Part shown: piece after piece, positions 55,601 through 63,351 of the stretch
Layout of the letters: each line of letters opens with the position of its first letter
Position numbering within the stretch: the stretch's first letter is position 1
Source of the DNA: Maribacter caenipelagi
GTDB taxonomy: Bacteria > Bacteroidota > Bacteroidia > Flavobacteriales > Flavobacteriaceae
Assembly: GCF_004364175.1 (NCBI RefSeq)
Contig: NZ_SNZW01000013.1
Span: forward strand, 434,001 to 498,000
Length of the DNA stretch: 64,000 bases
Direction: 5' to 3'
Position numbers and translations under genes: made by a program
The notes under the pieces: model-generated
Told to the model about the DNA's origin: nothing
The model's input: the letters and a program-made list of their open reading frames with translations, nothing else
The model's database searches: none

Positions 55601-58600
55601 TAAAACAGGTGAACTCTGCCATTTGTTGAATATCTGCCGTTAACGCATTTGGCGATATTAAGGTGACTGTCGTCGCTGAGATTGCCGTACATGTATTATC
55701 GTCTATTTTTTCGACCATAATAGAATACGTACCATCTGCAAGGGTAGAAGATGTTGTAATTGGAGATGTTGTTTCCGTCGTCCAAGTTGTACCACCGTCT
55801 ATGGAATATTGATATCCGAAAGCAGGGTCAAAATTTAAAACCTCAAAACGAATACTACCATTATCGCTACCGTTACATTTAGGGTCGGTACTACCTAAAA
55901 TTGCTACTTCAAAAGTTTTACCAGATTCTACAATAACTGTAATGTCTTCAGTTTTCTCACATAACTCTGGAGTCTGCGAAGCCTGAATATCATCTAGTAC
56001 CAAGAAGTTACCATTATCACTATCAAGATTGGTACGTAATACAACACCAACTGCAGTATTTGCACCAGGATCAAATGTAACTGTTCTCAAATGCCAGTCA
56101 TCTGCATCGTTGTTTTGTGGAATAGCTGCTGTTGCTTGACTACTGATTACATTACCAGAACCATCAACTAATTCTACCAATACTTCTGGGTCGTTGCCTG
56201 AAGCATTATCTATTAAAATATTATATGCGTAGAATGATATGGTGATATCTTGATTGGCAAGAGCTTCTAATCCCGTTCTTGACCATAAAATATTATTATT
56301 GCCTGCTGATGTACTTACCCCAATTGCCATAAACCTACCATCTGTTATACCTGAATGGTCATTAGGACTTCTCCAAGAAGCATTTGGGTTGGTTATTCTG
56401 TTCGTAACAGCATATTCAGCATTTACAAGAATTCCTGCAGGACCTAAATTACAATCCGTATCTGTTCCGTTTTGTGGTTCATAACAATATCCTGCTCCTA
56501 TTTCTGCTATCTGTGTAGTAACACCAGCTCCAAAATTTTCAAGGAATAATGTACTTTGATCAGCAGCTATAGAACTCGTATAACCTACTGTTATGGTTTG
56601 TGTACCAGAAGCGACATTGTTGAAAATATTGCTATCTAATGGAGTGTTATCCGTACCGTTTAATTTGTAGGTATATGTAAAGTCTGTGGTGTTTGATGGG
56701 GTAATTGTAACTACGCCGACTCCATCACATTCATATGTAATATCATTAGTAAAAGTAGGATCAATAGCAGCGCTAGGTACCGTAATTTCTAAATCTGTGA
56801 AACAACCTAAAGCATCTTTTATAGCTAATTGATAGGAGCCTGGAGTTAAACGTTGCTGGTCAACTGAAGAGAAAGTACCACCACCGTCAAAACTATATTG
56901 GTAGGGAGCTTGACCGCCACTACCATTTAAAATCTTTACTAGAGCATTAGGTGTTGCAGCGCCAGAAGTATCGCAAGATGCATCTTCTATAATAGAAGGT
57001 GATGCTGTTAATGTAAATGGTTGGGTAACTTCATATTCATAAGTCTCTATACAACCATTACCAGTTGTACCACTAGAATCCATAACTGTAATAGTATAAT
57101 TACCGGCTGAAATGTTGTTGAAAAAGTTCTCTGTTTGGTAAGTAGTACCACCATCAAGACTATATTTATAAGGGGCATTACCACCAGATGCATTAATCGT
57201 CAATACAGCTGTAGAAGAATCTGCACAGGTAATAGCTGAGTTTGATGCACCAATTGCGATTGTACCCAAATCTTCCATTGTTACTATATTAGAGAAGCCA
57301 TAACACCCGTTAGCATCTCTGATTACAAATATATATTCTCCATCTTTATTAGGTATATATGTTGAAGGTGTTCCTTCATATCCGAATAAAAATGTTGAAT
57401 TTGATGTAAAATCAGAATCTGGAATAGTAGTTTCATCAGCATATGGAGCTATACCATCTTTACTATAAATTGCAAATTCATAATCCGTAGTTCCACCTGA
57501 CGGAGTTAAGTTGATAACACCGGCGGTACATGTAATATTTTCTTGGTTTGTAGCTGTTAATCGTAGTTCAGGAATTTCGTCTACGGTAATAGTTTGCTCA
57601 TCTGTACAACCATCTATAGTAGAGGTTACAATAACATAGTCATCTGCTGCAAGACCTGTAAATGTATGCGTGTTATCAGACGAAACTAAGTTGTTGGCTA
57701 CCAAAGCTCCTTTGCCACCACTACCATTGTCAAAGTAAAGCTCATAGCTATACTCTGGCGAAACGTTTAAGGCCTGTATAGAAATTGTTCCCGTATCGTT
57801 ACAATCAAAAGGGGTAGTGCTAGGGGTTACTTCAAAAATTCTTTCGGCAATACCAATTTCTTCAGTTTCGAATACACAACTGTTCTCTATTGGAGCACCC
57901 GTTGATGGATTAAGTTGTGCAATCTGTACTATATAGGTACCGCTAGTTGCGATAGCAAAATTCGGACCTTGACCAGCACTAAAAGGCACTGCGATAGAAT
58001 TGTTTTCAACATCATATAACTGATAACCGTAACCGCTACCTAAATTAATTACTCTAATAGAACCTTCGGTGTCACAAATGATATCAGATGAATCTGGCTC
58101 AGGAATGTCTAAAGTATTTTGATAAGCATTGAAATAGAATCTACTAAAACATCCGCCTTCATAACCGATAACCACTCTATATTTACCACTTTCTGTTACC
58201 GTAAAATTATCGGCATCTGTTTCTTCGTTCCATGTCCATCCACCATTAGAATTTGCACAGTTATCACTTACATCGCCACAAGTAGCAACATTACAACTGG
58301 TCTCATCAAGTTTTTCCCATTTAATGGATAAAGCATCGGTAATACCTAATTGAATAAATGCACTATCAGTATCACCACATAGAAATATATGGGGCATATC
58401 ACTATTATCATTGGAACAAGAAACTGTTTCACCCTGAATATCATTATCAGGGTTACTATCACTATTTACTTGATTTAAGTAACTGATAATTGGGTTGGTC
58501 TGTGTTTCTCCATATCTTTCTACGGTGATTAATTCAGTATGACTGGCACACCCTGCCGTTGATGTTTTTTCAACAATATAATTACCTACAGTTGTTACGG

Positions 58601-61600
58601 TCAACGTGTTTGAAGTACCGTCATTTAAAATAGTATCTCCAGAATCTATGGCTCCATTATTATTCGTATCTATTGCCCAAGTGTAGGTGTCAAAACCTAA
58701 ACCTGCAGAAAGTGTTCCACTAGCACCACAAAGTTCTACGGTACGTGCAACATTACAATTTGCCAATGCGTCAGAAACATTGTTAGCCGCTACTTCTAAA
58801 GTAGTGGTACAAGCACCTGCAGGGTTACTGCCATCTTCATCTGAAAATGTATTAGTGTTCAGCGTACCTTGATATTCTGCATAAGCGTGATTCTCTAATT
58901 GAGAAGCACAGGCAGCAACAAACTCAGAACAGTCACCTGCGACAGAAACAGTCATTTTAATTTTATATTCTGGATCACCTATTTGAACTAAATCATTTGG
59001 GATTGCGAACTCTATAGTTCGCGTACTTTCTATATAACTACTAGTAACACCAGGTGCATCATCAATATTAATATTGTCTAGATTTACATTATCTGGTAGT
59101 ATATTTTTTATGGTGAAATCGGTTGCATCGTCATCACCTGTATTTTGAAATCTTAATACATAATTGTAAGTGTCTCCTAAATCAACATCTTGTCCATTGA
59201 TATCGGTACCGCCCAATAATTCAGATGTATTGCCCAATACGATTACTGGTGCAAATACTTGGTTGTAAGATGCTGCATTTATGGTACCATCTGTTGGGTC
59301 AACTACAGGAACTCCTGTACCATATTCTCCGCCATCACCACCGTCAGTGGCATCGTTTTTATAGAACTCGTTGGCATCGCTACAACCATCATCGTCACTA
59401 TCTAAATCTAACGAATCTGGGTAGCTATCACTATCGGAATCACAACCTGCGGTTAAAAGATTACCTCTCAATACTGTAGGTCCTTTTTGTTCTTGGCCTA
59501 TGGTAACTGAATTGGCACCAGATGTATTCCAAGAAATTGTATTTGCAGGTGTATCCAATACCATTACTTCGAGAGGGCTGCTGGTGGTTCTTTTTGCGAA
59601 AAGTTCAAATTTTCCATTTTGATCAATGATAACTCGCAATACCGGATTACCAATAGATCCACTAATAGTCCAAATATTTGGATTGCCATTTTGCCCATAC
59701 CTTGTGCCATCTAAGAATCTAACAGTATTGCCAGCGGTATTAATTTCAAACTGCACTTCTCCCGCAACATCATTACCGTTAATATTTAGGGTAAATGAAT
59801 TGTCTAACTCATAAATATCAAGAATCAAGTAATTATTAACACTCAGTAATTCGCTGGTTACGGTGTTACCGTTGTTTATATTAACAGATAATGTTTCACA
59901 CTCATCTTCATCATAAATACCGTCATTGTCGTCATCTAAATCGATTATGTCAATGATACCGTCTTTATCAAAATCGTTATGTACAAGAATATGTGCAGAT
60001 GTATTATCTTCTGTAATGTTTGCGTCTATTTGGTCTTGTGTATTATATGCTGTGTTCGTTAAACTTACTAAAGGAAGCGTATCAATTTCGTTTCCTGTTA
60101 CCTCTAGAGTTAAAAATGCAACTTCTCCTGGTTCCAATGTACCAATATTCCAAACACTTCCGTTGAAAGACCCGGTAATTGTTGATGCTTCCATTAAAGT
60201 TAAACCGTCAGGGATATTATCTGTTATTTGTAAATTGGTAATATCATTAAAGTATAAGTTTTCTGCCCTAATTGTAAAAGTGGCAGTTTCTCCTTCAATT
60301 ATTTCAGGTTTGTCAACTGTTTTTTCAATTTGAACATCTGGTTCACAATAGAAAATTTTAATGGTTTGTGAATCGTAGGTACAAGGTCCTTTTGTTCCTC
60401 TTACATAGTAGTCACCTGCAACTGTTGCTGCATAATCGAAAGCATTAGCTCCGGGTATGGCTTCGCCATCAAAAAACCATTGGTAAGCATCAAAATTATC
60501 ATCTGATGCTTCAAAAATGCTTGACCCAGCAAAACATTCTCCTAAGGTACCCCCATTAATCTGTAAAACTACTTCTGGTACGGTGTCAAAACCTGAGAAA
60601 TAACCGGCAACACCTTGTGCACCATTATACCCAAAAAAACCAATGGCCATCGGTCCGGTTGATGTTACGCTGATATTTCCATCAAGATTAGGTATGTAGA
60701 ACGTTTTCCAATCGTCTGATCCGGCTACAGGGTCAGAAGCTGGTTTTGAAATTTCAATTCCGTTTTCAAATACCTTAACATTGGCGTCTGTAGTGTTAAC
60801 AGATGCAATAATCGTTAATCCACCGGTTACAGTTGTTCCTGCAATATTTCTAATATCAGGTATATTGTCCATTACATCTGGTAACAAACAGTTGACAGGG
60901 GCAACAAAGTTTAGACCTTGAGTATATAAATTGCTTGATCCTGCCATAGATTGATAAGCATATACATCTTTAGATGTTTGAACAAGTAAATTTGCACCAA
61001 CAGAGTTTGATGAATAATGGTTACTCGGAATCTTATAATATTCGCCATTATTAATTGTGGCTATGGGAGTAGTGCTTCCGTTTACGAATATTTGTGTGTT
61101 ATCTGCGGTTGCGATGATTAAAGGAAATTCAGTAAGACCGTTAGTGTTTCCGTTTCCTCTAATAAATACATATTCTTTCCCTAATTTATTAATAGGTACT
61201 GGTTGATCTATACCTGCATCTCTGTGACTTTGGTTATCTTGACTACCGAAATTTATAGAACCATTACTTATAACGATATCTTTTGTTGAAACTATGGATG
61301 CACCGATCCAACCATCTTCATGAGCTTTGGTGTAATTAGTTCCTATGTAGGTTTCATAGACAAAAGATTCGTTTGCATTTAAGGTTATGGTATGTGAATT
61401 GGCTGTAATACCTGCCCTATTGGTACCTACTCTAAATTCACAACCAGGGTCATAACCAGATAATACAACAGTAGTATTGTCTTCTGTTGCCATAATACCC
61501 AAGGTATTGGACTTGGAAGAATGCGTACCTTTGTTAGGCACACCGCCCCATTTGAAATTAGTACCCATTGCCTGCCTACCTTTGGCTGTTAACGATGCAG

Positions 61601-62003
61601 CTTGTGAACCAGATTTACCTCTGTAGTTTACATAGAATTTTTCTCCGCCAGCAGATATAAATCGCAAACCACTGTTGTTCAATACTACTCCGGTATTATT
61701 GTTGTCTACAAGGGTAATATTATTATCTCCATTGCCTAAAGTCCAAACACCTGGGTTAAGATTATCTATAGTTATAGTTCTTTCAACGGTGTTAGAAGTA
61801 CCTCGATACACATAAACATTGAAAGGTGTGGTTTCTGGTGTAGATAAATATATTGCTTGGTTCTGTATACCTGCGTTGTTTTGACCCTGCTTCATTGGTG
61901 GTAAATAATGAAGATCACTTAATTGCGCAGTACCCAAAAATGAGCTGAAAGCAATTAGAAAAAATAAGAGAAATTTAATATTCGATTTTATCTGAGTAAT
62001 CAT
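49659..62003 (-). CDS. Giant SprB-repeat surface adhesin with T9SS type B sorting domain (about 4114 residues)
   Basis: The signal peptide MITQIKSNIKFLLFFLIAFSSFLGTAQ sits at the N-terminus; ATG 62003 is preferred to an upstream in-frame codon at 62033. Domains by eye: IgGFc-binding-like region (about 130-480); DUF11-like domain (about 555-690, starting QIEKTVDKPEIIEGETATFTI); calcium-binding thrombospondin type 3 repeats (DKDGIIDIIDLDDDNDGIYDED near 693 and DSDSDSYPDSLDLDSDDDGC near 867); a second DUF11-like domain (about 924-1010). Then come nearly thirty SprB-type repeats (pattern GG..PY.Y...GG....F..L..G.Y.V.V.D..GC) to about residue 4005, with a jelly-roll-like insert at about 1825-2015, and a T9SS type B domain at the end (FFTPNGDGENDFW, DGWDGFYLNAELPTGDYWYVI). 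It is probably a gliding or adhesion cell-surface protein. Confidence 0.9.
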   Translation of the reverse strand: MITQIKSNIKFLLFFLIAFSSFLGTAQLSDLHYLPPMKQGQNNAGIQNQAIYLSTPETTPFNVYVYRGTSNTVERTITIDNLNPGVWTLGNGDNNITLVDNNNTGVVLNNSGLRFISAGGEKFYVNYRGKSGSQAASLTAKGRQAMGTNFKWGGVPNKGTHSSKSNTLGIMATEDNTTVVLSGYDPGCEFRVGTNRAGITANSHTITLNANESFVYETYIGTNYTKAHEDGWIGASIVSTKDIVISNGSINFGSQDNQSHRDAGIDQPVPINKLGKEYVFIRGNGNTNGLTEFPLIIATADNTQIFVNGSTTPIATINNGEYYKIPSNHYSSNSVGANLLVQTSKDVYAYQSMAGSSNLYTQGLNFVAPVNCLLPDVMDNIPDIRNIAGTTVTGGLTIIASVNTTDANVKVFENGIEISKPASDPVAGSDDWKTFYIPNLDGNISVTSTGPMAIGFFGYNGAQGVAGYFSGFDTVPEVVLQINGGTLGECFAGSSIFEASDDNFDAYQWFFDGEAIPGANAFDYAATVAGDYYVRGTKGPCTYDSQTIKIFYCEPDVQIEKTVDKPEIIEGETATFTIRAENLYFNDITNLQITDNIPDGLTLMEASTITGSFNGSVWNIGTLEPGEVAFLTLEVTGNEIDTLPLVSLTNTAYNTQDQIDANITEDNTSAHILVHNDFDKDGIIDIIDLDDDNDGIYDEDECETLSVNINNGNTVTSELLSVNNYLILDIYELDNSFTLNINGNDVAGEVQFEINTAGNTVRFLDGTRYGQNGNPNIWTISGSIGNPVLRVIIDQNGKFELFAKRTTSSPLEVMVLDTPANTISWNTSGANSVTIGQEQKGPTVLRGNLLTAGCDSDSDSYPDSLDLDSDDDGCSDANEFYKNDATDGGDGGEYGTGVPVVDPTDGTINAASYNQVFAPVIVLGNTSELLGGTDINGQDVDLGDTYNYVLRFQNTGDDDATDFTIKNILPDNVNLDNINIDDAPGVTSSYIESTRTIEFAIPNDLVQIGDPEYKIKMTVSVAGDCSEFVAACASQLENHAYAEYQGTLNTNTFSDEDGSNPAGACTTTLEVAANNVSDALANCNVARTVELCGASGTLSAGLGFDTYTWAIDTNNNGAIDSGDTILNDGTSNTLTVTTVGNYIVEKTSTAGCASHTELITVERYGETQTNPIISYLNQVNSDSNPDNDIQGETVSCSNDNSDMPHIFLCGDTDSAFIQLGITDALSIKWEKLDETSCNVATCGDVSDNCANSNGGWTWNEETDADNFTVTESGKYRVVIGYEGGCFSRFYFNAYQNTLDIPEPDSSDIICDTEGSIRVINLGSGYGYQLYDVENNSIAVPFSAGQGPNFAIATSGTYIVQIAQLNPSTGAPIENSCVFETEEIGIAERIFEVTPSTTPFDCNDTGTISIQALNVSPEYSYELYFDNGSGGKGALVANNLVSSDNTHTFTGLAADDYVIVTSTIDGCTDEQTITVDEIPELRLTATNQENITCTAGVINLTPSGGTTDYEFAIYSKDGIAPYADETTIPDSDFTSNSTFLFGYEGTPSTYIPNKDGEYIFVIRDANGCYGFSNIVTMEDLGTIAIGASNSAITCADSSTAVLTINASGGNAPYKYSLDGGTTYQTENFFNNISAGNYTITVMDSSGTTGNGCIETYEYEVTQPFTLTASPSIIEDASCDTSGAATPNALVKILNGSGGQAPYQYSFDGGGTFSSVDQQRLTPGSYQLAIKDALGCFTDLEITVPSAAIDPTFTNDITYECDGVGVVTITPSNTTDFTYTYKLNGTDNTPLDSNIFNNVASGTQTITVGYTSSIAADQSTLFLENFGAGVTTQIAEIGAGYCYEPQNGTDTDCNLGPAGILVNAEYAVTNRITNPNASWRSPNDHSGITDGRFMAIGVSTSAGNNNILWSRTGLEALANQDITISFYAYNILIDNASGNDPEVLVELVDGSGNVISSQATAAIPQNNDADDWHLRTVTFDPGANTAVGVVLRTNLDSDNGNFLVLDDIQASQTPELCEKTEDITVIVESGKTFEVAILGSTDPKCNGSDNGSIRFEVLNFDPAFGYQYSIDGGTTWTTETTSPITTSSTLADGTYSIMVEKIDDNTCTAISATTVTLISPNALTADIQQMAEFTCFNTGATLQASATEGTPGYEYQLELTDNTMVRAFSTSAQFLNVPAGEYHVRVRDQNNCEAVSVSTVTVIQPETIAFDLTATQCYDGQNNGTVTATVTDGNGNYSFRINGGAWQTPSPITEVTYTFSNLSEGTYDVEVNDQYGCASAIQSITIAPTISLSVVPVNASLCADGSLTATASGGDNNFMYAFIPSGNTVTDADFSTSNSAAIALANIGDYVIYVRDKANATDACQTMVTETIAANPVLDISAVATDPDCHDGTGNIEVTINDGLSPFDYRLVDVTNGTPDQVQTDVIGTTKTYYNLGSGNYEVVITDEAGCSETEFVTITAPIELTADAEGRTPIACTGDPNDFGFDILNYPTTIGTLEFSDDGGTTWQTSDQFRGYTSGQEVEPSIRTVDGSGNTICKTDLPRIIIPFPLDDLDITILPIIVNCNELQVSVRGQNGTAPYEYTYSEDPANFNLVTPVNGWTTPYAAGTTHTFNNLVPGRTYAFYVRDAVGCVRQSSVNVNDIITNPMDITSVITPACEGSSNGEISYTIVDTDGSIEPDMEWFLYDIDGNIVRSSGGIISFSSTIDIISLPENEYYIEVQQYNGGTPQCISASENEILEMLDEITGDTQSIQDISCESPGLILIDNLQGGGGNYFYTITGPAPFANITATGDNPIEIPAGSPAGTYTVDVEDQFGCSYSLNDVNMIFTAAPIIVDVVIANCDTNASVTINATGTGTILYSIDGGSTYQNNNGTYNTVPAGNYDVYVKDETGCTDTINIDVHPTLQASASLDQQLGCGAGFEAEIAIEGISGSGNYEFEILDSSSNDVETRQTLTGGTMNVPVSVPDNTIDTIYTVNVYDIGTASPNCSRTFAVTIPAAIRPDFTATPIEVSCSGANDGSIELVQVNNGNNPLTYDLSPMPATASWNAGTQSYIGLPGGSYDVTARGPNNCTTVKTIIVDENIGITFTAPVPVQFACTNGNDTNNATITINPGTINGGSGTYNRFEFINDATSDILQNSSSLTYTHTDAAGADIIVRVYDNKGCSAEHLVTINPYDIFVDATINVDRDLDCVNSGENITVNVTSTVTNTTANLANFEFRILPSTTYQTGDNVFTNLAIGSYTIGIKNVTTGCEITRTHIVEDPNTFNIEVNKLSDLVCFGTDGAIEVTFTDATYIGDFNWEVLNADGTATTRTDDADTFTGTGTTASIPVAAGSYILRASQVGTPECIQERSFTITSPSAAITLATIETKDVGCSNDMGSANITPNGGKAPFNIVLTHVSSTTTYTANQVNRNLFTGLSDGQYTVEITDSLGCTETFTNAFTLTPPEPIVANIQSVIGLECEGDTDGIITAAFTPRSVSTNYRYILKTYDGNGTGANLLQTSSSQTTATFTNLRSGYYSVTILDDLNCSDETNIFEIAEPVEVRGQLVTEQRATCLDDAQLLLTASGGTGPYMWNTDGTSAFNAMNETNGPNTHLFTGVLPNTYQYYIQDSFGCVSVISNSVTINPIIPLTVTLDNDNPTISCNGDDSGVINAEAQGGLGNYQYALFSDAGLTNEIRANQPTGLLTDLLAGSYYVRVQSDDCEVTSQLISITEPEELLIDTANTTINDVTCNGQEDGSITVNMLGGSGTYQYAISPNLDRFSDDNTFDELTPGDYIIIAQDSNGCFELIEATIVEPDVLEITTESTPEICVGEEDGTIDLTIIGGTAPYSTRLENETDFVQDRLNFTNLAAGDYIIYIEDAQGCEETIIVTIDPGVDLGATVDPVYGCNGTFPSNYVNIVLNDPSIENDVLFGLDTIDPLEMQLTPIFRELTPGTHYISISHANGCLTTYDVEILAFDPLEMTVEESNINQITATVTGGRENYTYYLDDIDMGSENVFYITETNTYDVTVVDENGCESTASIFIEFIDIEIPNFFTPNGDGENDFWTPENIEIYPEIFISVYDRYGRSVYTFKDNEDGWDGFYLNAELPTGDYWYVIKLNGAADTREFVGNFTLYR

Positions 62004-62132
62004 TGGTATGGTTTCAAGTAGTACTATAAACAAATAAAGCCCGCTTTTTTCTCTTGGCTAAAAAAATGTTGTATACACGCGATATATGTTGCTGTAAGGG
62101 TAAATTCTATATACTTGATGAATTATATTGGG

Positions 62133-62161
62133 TTGAATTGTTTATTTTGGAAGTAAATTTG
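62133..62161 (+). promoter_or_regulatory. Promoter (TTG-N18-TAAATTTG) for the kinase-like gene
   Basis: TTG at 62133-62135 and TAAATTTG at 62154-62161 match the Bacteroidota consensus with 18-base spacing. The -7 element ends only 4 bases before the first ATG (62166), so transcription would begin at about that codon. Translation therefore more likely starts at the in-frame ATG at 62184. Confidence 0.6.
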
Positions 62162-62183
62162 AAGCATGTCAGAAGAAAGATTG

Positions 62184-63254
62184 ATGTCAAAGAAAAAACC
62201 TGCTTATCCTGTAAGTGAGGCTTTAGATGGCTATTTAGAACACTATAGCAGAAAGATTGAAATACCCATTTTCTACGACGATTTACTTCGTTTTTCTGGG
62301 TCAGTTGTAGTGTACGATAAAAATGATGAAGATACCCTTTGGGTACGTGCGTATTATTCAGAATTCGATAGGCAAGAAATAGATGATAGTTTAAAGAAAG
62401 TTTATTCTATTTTACATTCTGATGGAAGCGATAATATTCATCAATATTTGAATGTTGATGCTGTTGATTTCTGTACGTTCGGTAATTCTAAGCCTTTTAG
62501 AATTAAGATAAGAAATATTTTGAATGATAATTTTACCTATTTCTACATAAAAAAAACGGATGCATCTCGTATTTATGGCTTAGAATTGGAGCATATGCTT
62601 TCGCCATACAACCTAAACTTTTTGGTGTATAAAGACACCTTGATCGAAGAGCATATTGCAGGTATACCTGGTGATGAATTTATCAAGCATAATTTGCCGC
62701 AATGTACACCACGTGAAAAAGCACAATTGGCAAAAGAATTCGTAAAATTCAATGAACGTTGTATGATCCGCTTGTTGGGAGATATGCGCTCATATAATTA
62801 TGTGATAGTACCTACACATGATTTTGACCACGTGGTGTATAAAATACGTGCCATCGATTTTGATCAGCAATGTTTTGAAGGGAAATTGAAAGTTTACAGA
62901 CCTCAATTTTTTAAGGAAAATTACCAAATGGTAGAATTGGTTCGAAAAAAACTAACCCATGATTCTGTTGATCAATATAAATTAGAAGAACGTTCGATGG
63001 TCGCCAAGAGAATTCTAAGTTCTGGAAACAGAATTAAAAAATTACGAGCTATCTGTAAAACCGATGAAATTTCTACACCAGAAAATATTGCGATGCTAAG
63101 AGAACAGATTGAAGTTCTTACGATGGATATGGACTTTCAGACCTGTAAAACTATGGGCGAAGTACTAGATCTAGCGCTTAATTTTGTTCGTAGAAATTAT
63201 GAAGATGTAAGTGTTAAACAAATCATAGAACACAATATTAAAATCAATAACTAA
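62184..63254 (+). CDS. Uncharacterised protein with protein-kinase-like motifs
   Basis: This protein has about 356 residues from ATG 62184 (362 from ATG 62166). Residue numbers here follow the longer form. Motifs suggest the aminoglycoside-phosphotransferase/HipA-type kinase-like fold: a strand ending in lysines (YFYIKK, K129/K130), a helix with glutamates (GLELEHML, E140/E142), a hinge-like EEHIAGIPGDEF (161-172), a catalytic-loop-like GDMRSYN (D206, N211) and an IDFD metal motif (D231, D233). A helical C-terminal region follows. No signal peptide is seen, so it is cytosolic. No known family name is assigned; kinase activity is an inference from these spaced motifs only. It is divergent from the giant adhesin gene. 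Confidence 0.7.
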   Translation: MSKKKPAYPVSEALDGYLEHYSRKIEIPIFYDDLLRFSGSVVVYDKNDEDTLWVRAYYSEFDRQEIDDSLKKVYSILHSDGSDNIHQYLNVDAVDFCTFGNSKPFRIKIRNILNDNFTYFYIKKTDASRIYGLELEHMLSPYNLNFLVYKDTLIEEHIAGIPGDEFIKHNLPQCTPREKAQLAKEFVKFNERCMIRLLGDMRSYNYVIVPTHDFDHVVYKIRAIDFDQQCFEGKLKVYRPQFFKENYQMVELVRKKLTHDSVDQYKLEERSMVAKRILSSGNRIKKLRAICKTDEISTPENIAMLREQIEVLTMDMDFQTCKTMGEVLDLALNFVRRNYEDVSVKQIIEHNIKINN

Positions 63255-63279
63255 AAGATATTCGAGTAGTCAGGTATTT

Positions 63280-63319
63280 AAAAAGCCCTCTATTATCTTA
63301 AGAAAATAGAGGGCTTTTT
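63280..63319. terminator. Bidirectional terminator between convergent genes
   Basis: AAAAAGCCCTCTATT / AATAGAGGGCTTTTT form a 15-bp perfect stem with a 10-base loop, giving a U tract on both strands. Confidence 0.94.
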
Positions 63320-63351
63320 GCTTGTTAAGAGCTTAGCAAATTTAAGAAATT

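Noticed and set aside
56254..60333. Plus-strand reading frames opposite the giant adhesin gene
   Set aside because: They are short, lack domain signals or promoters, and are explained as antisense shadows of the long repeat-coding strand.
49504..62003. Recoded stop codons (readthrough) in the relic
   Set aside because: Stops are accompanied by frameshifts and a large deletion, and the neighbouring genes use the standard code, so decay explains it better.
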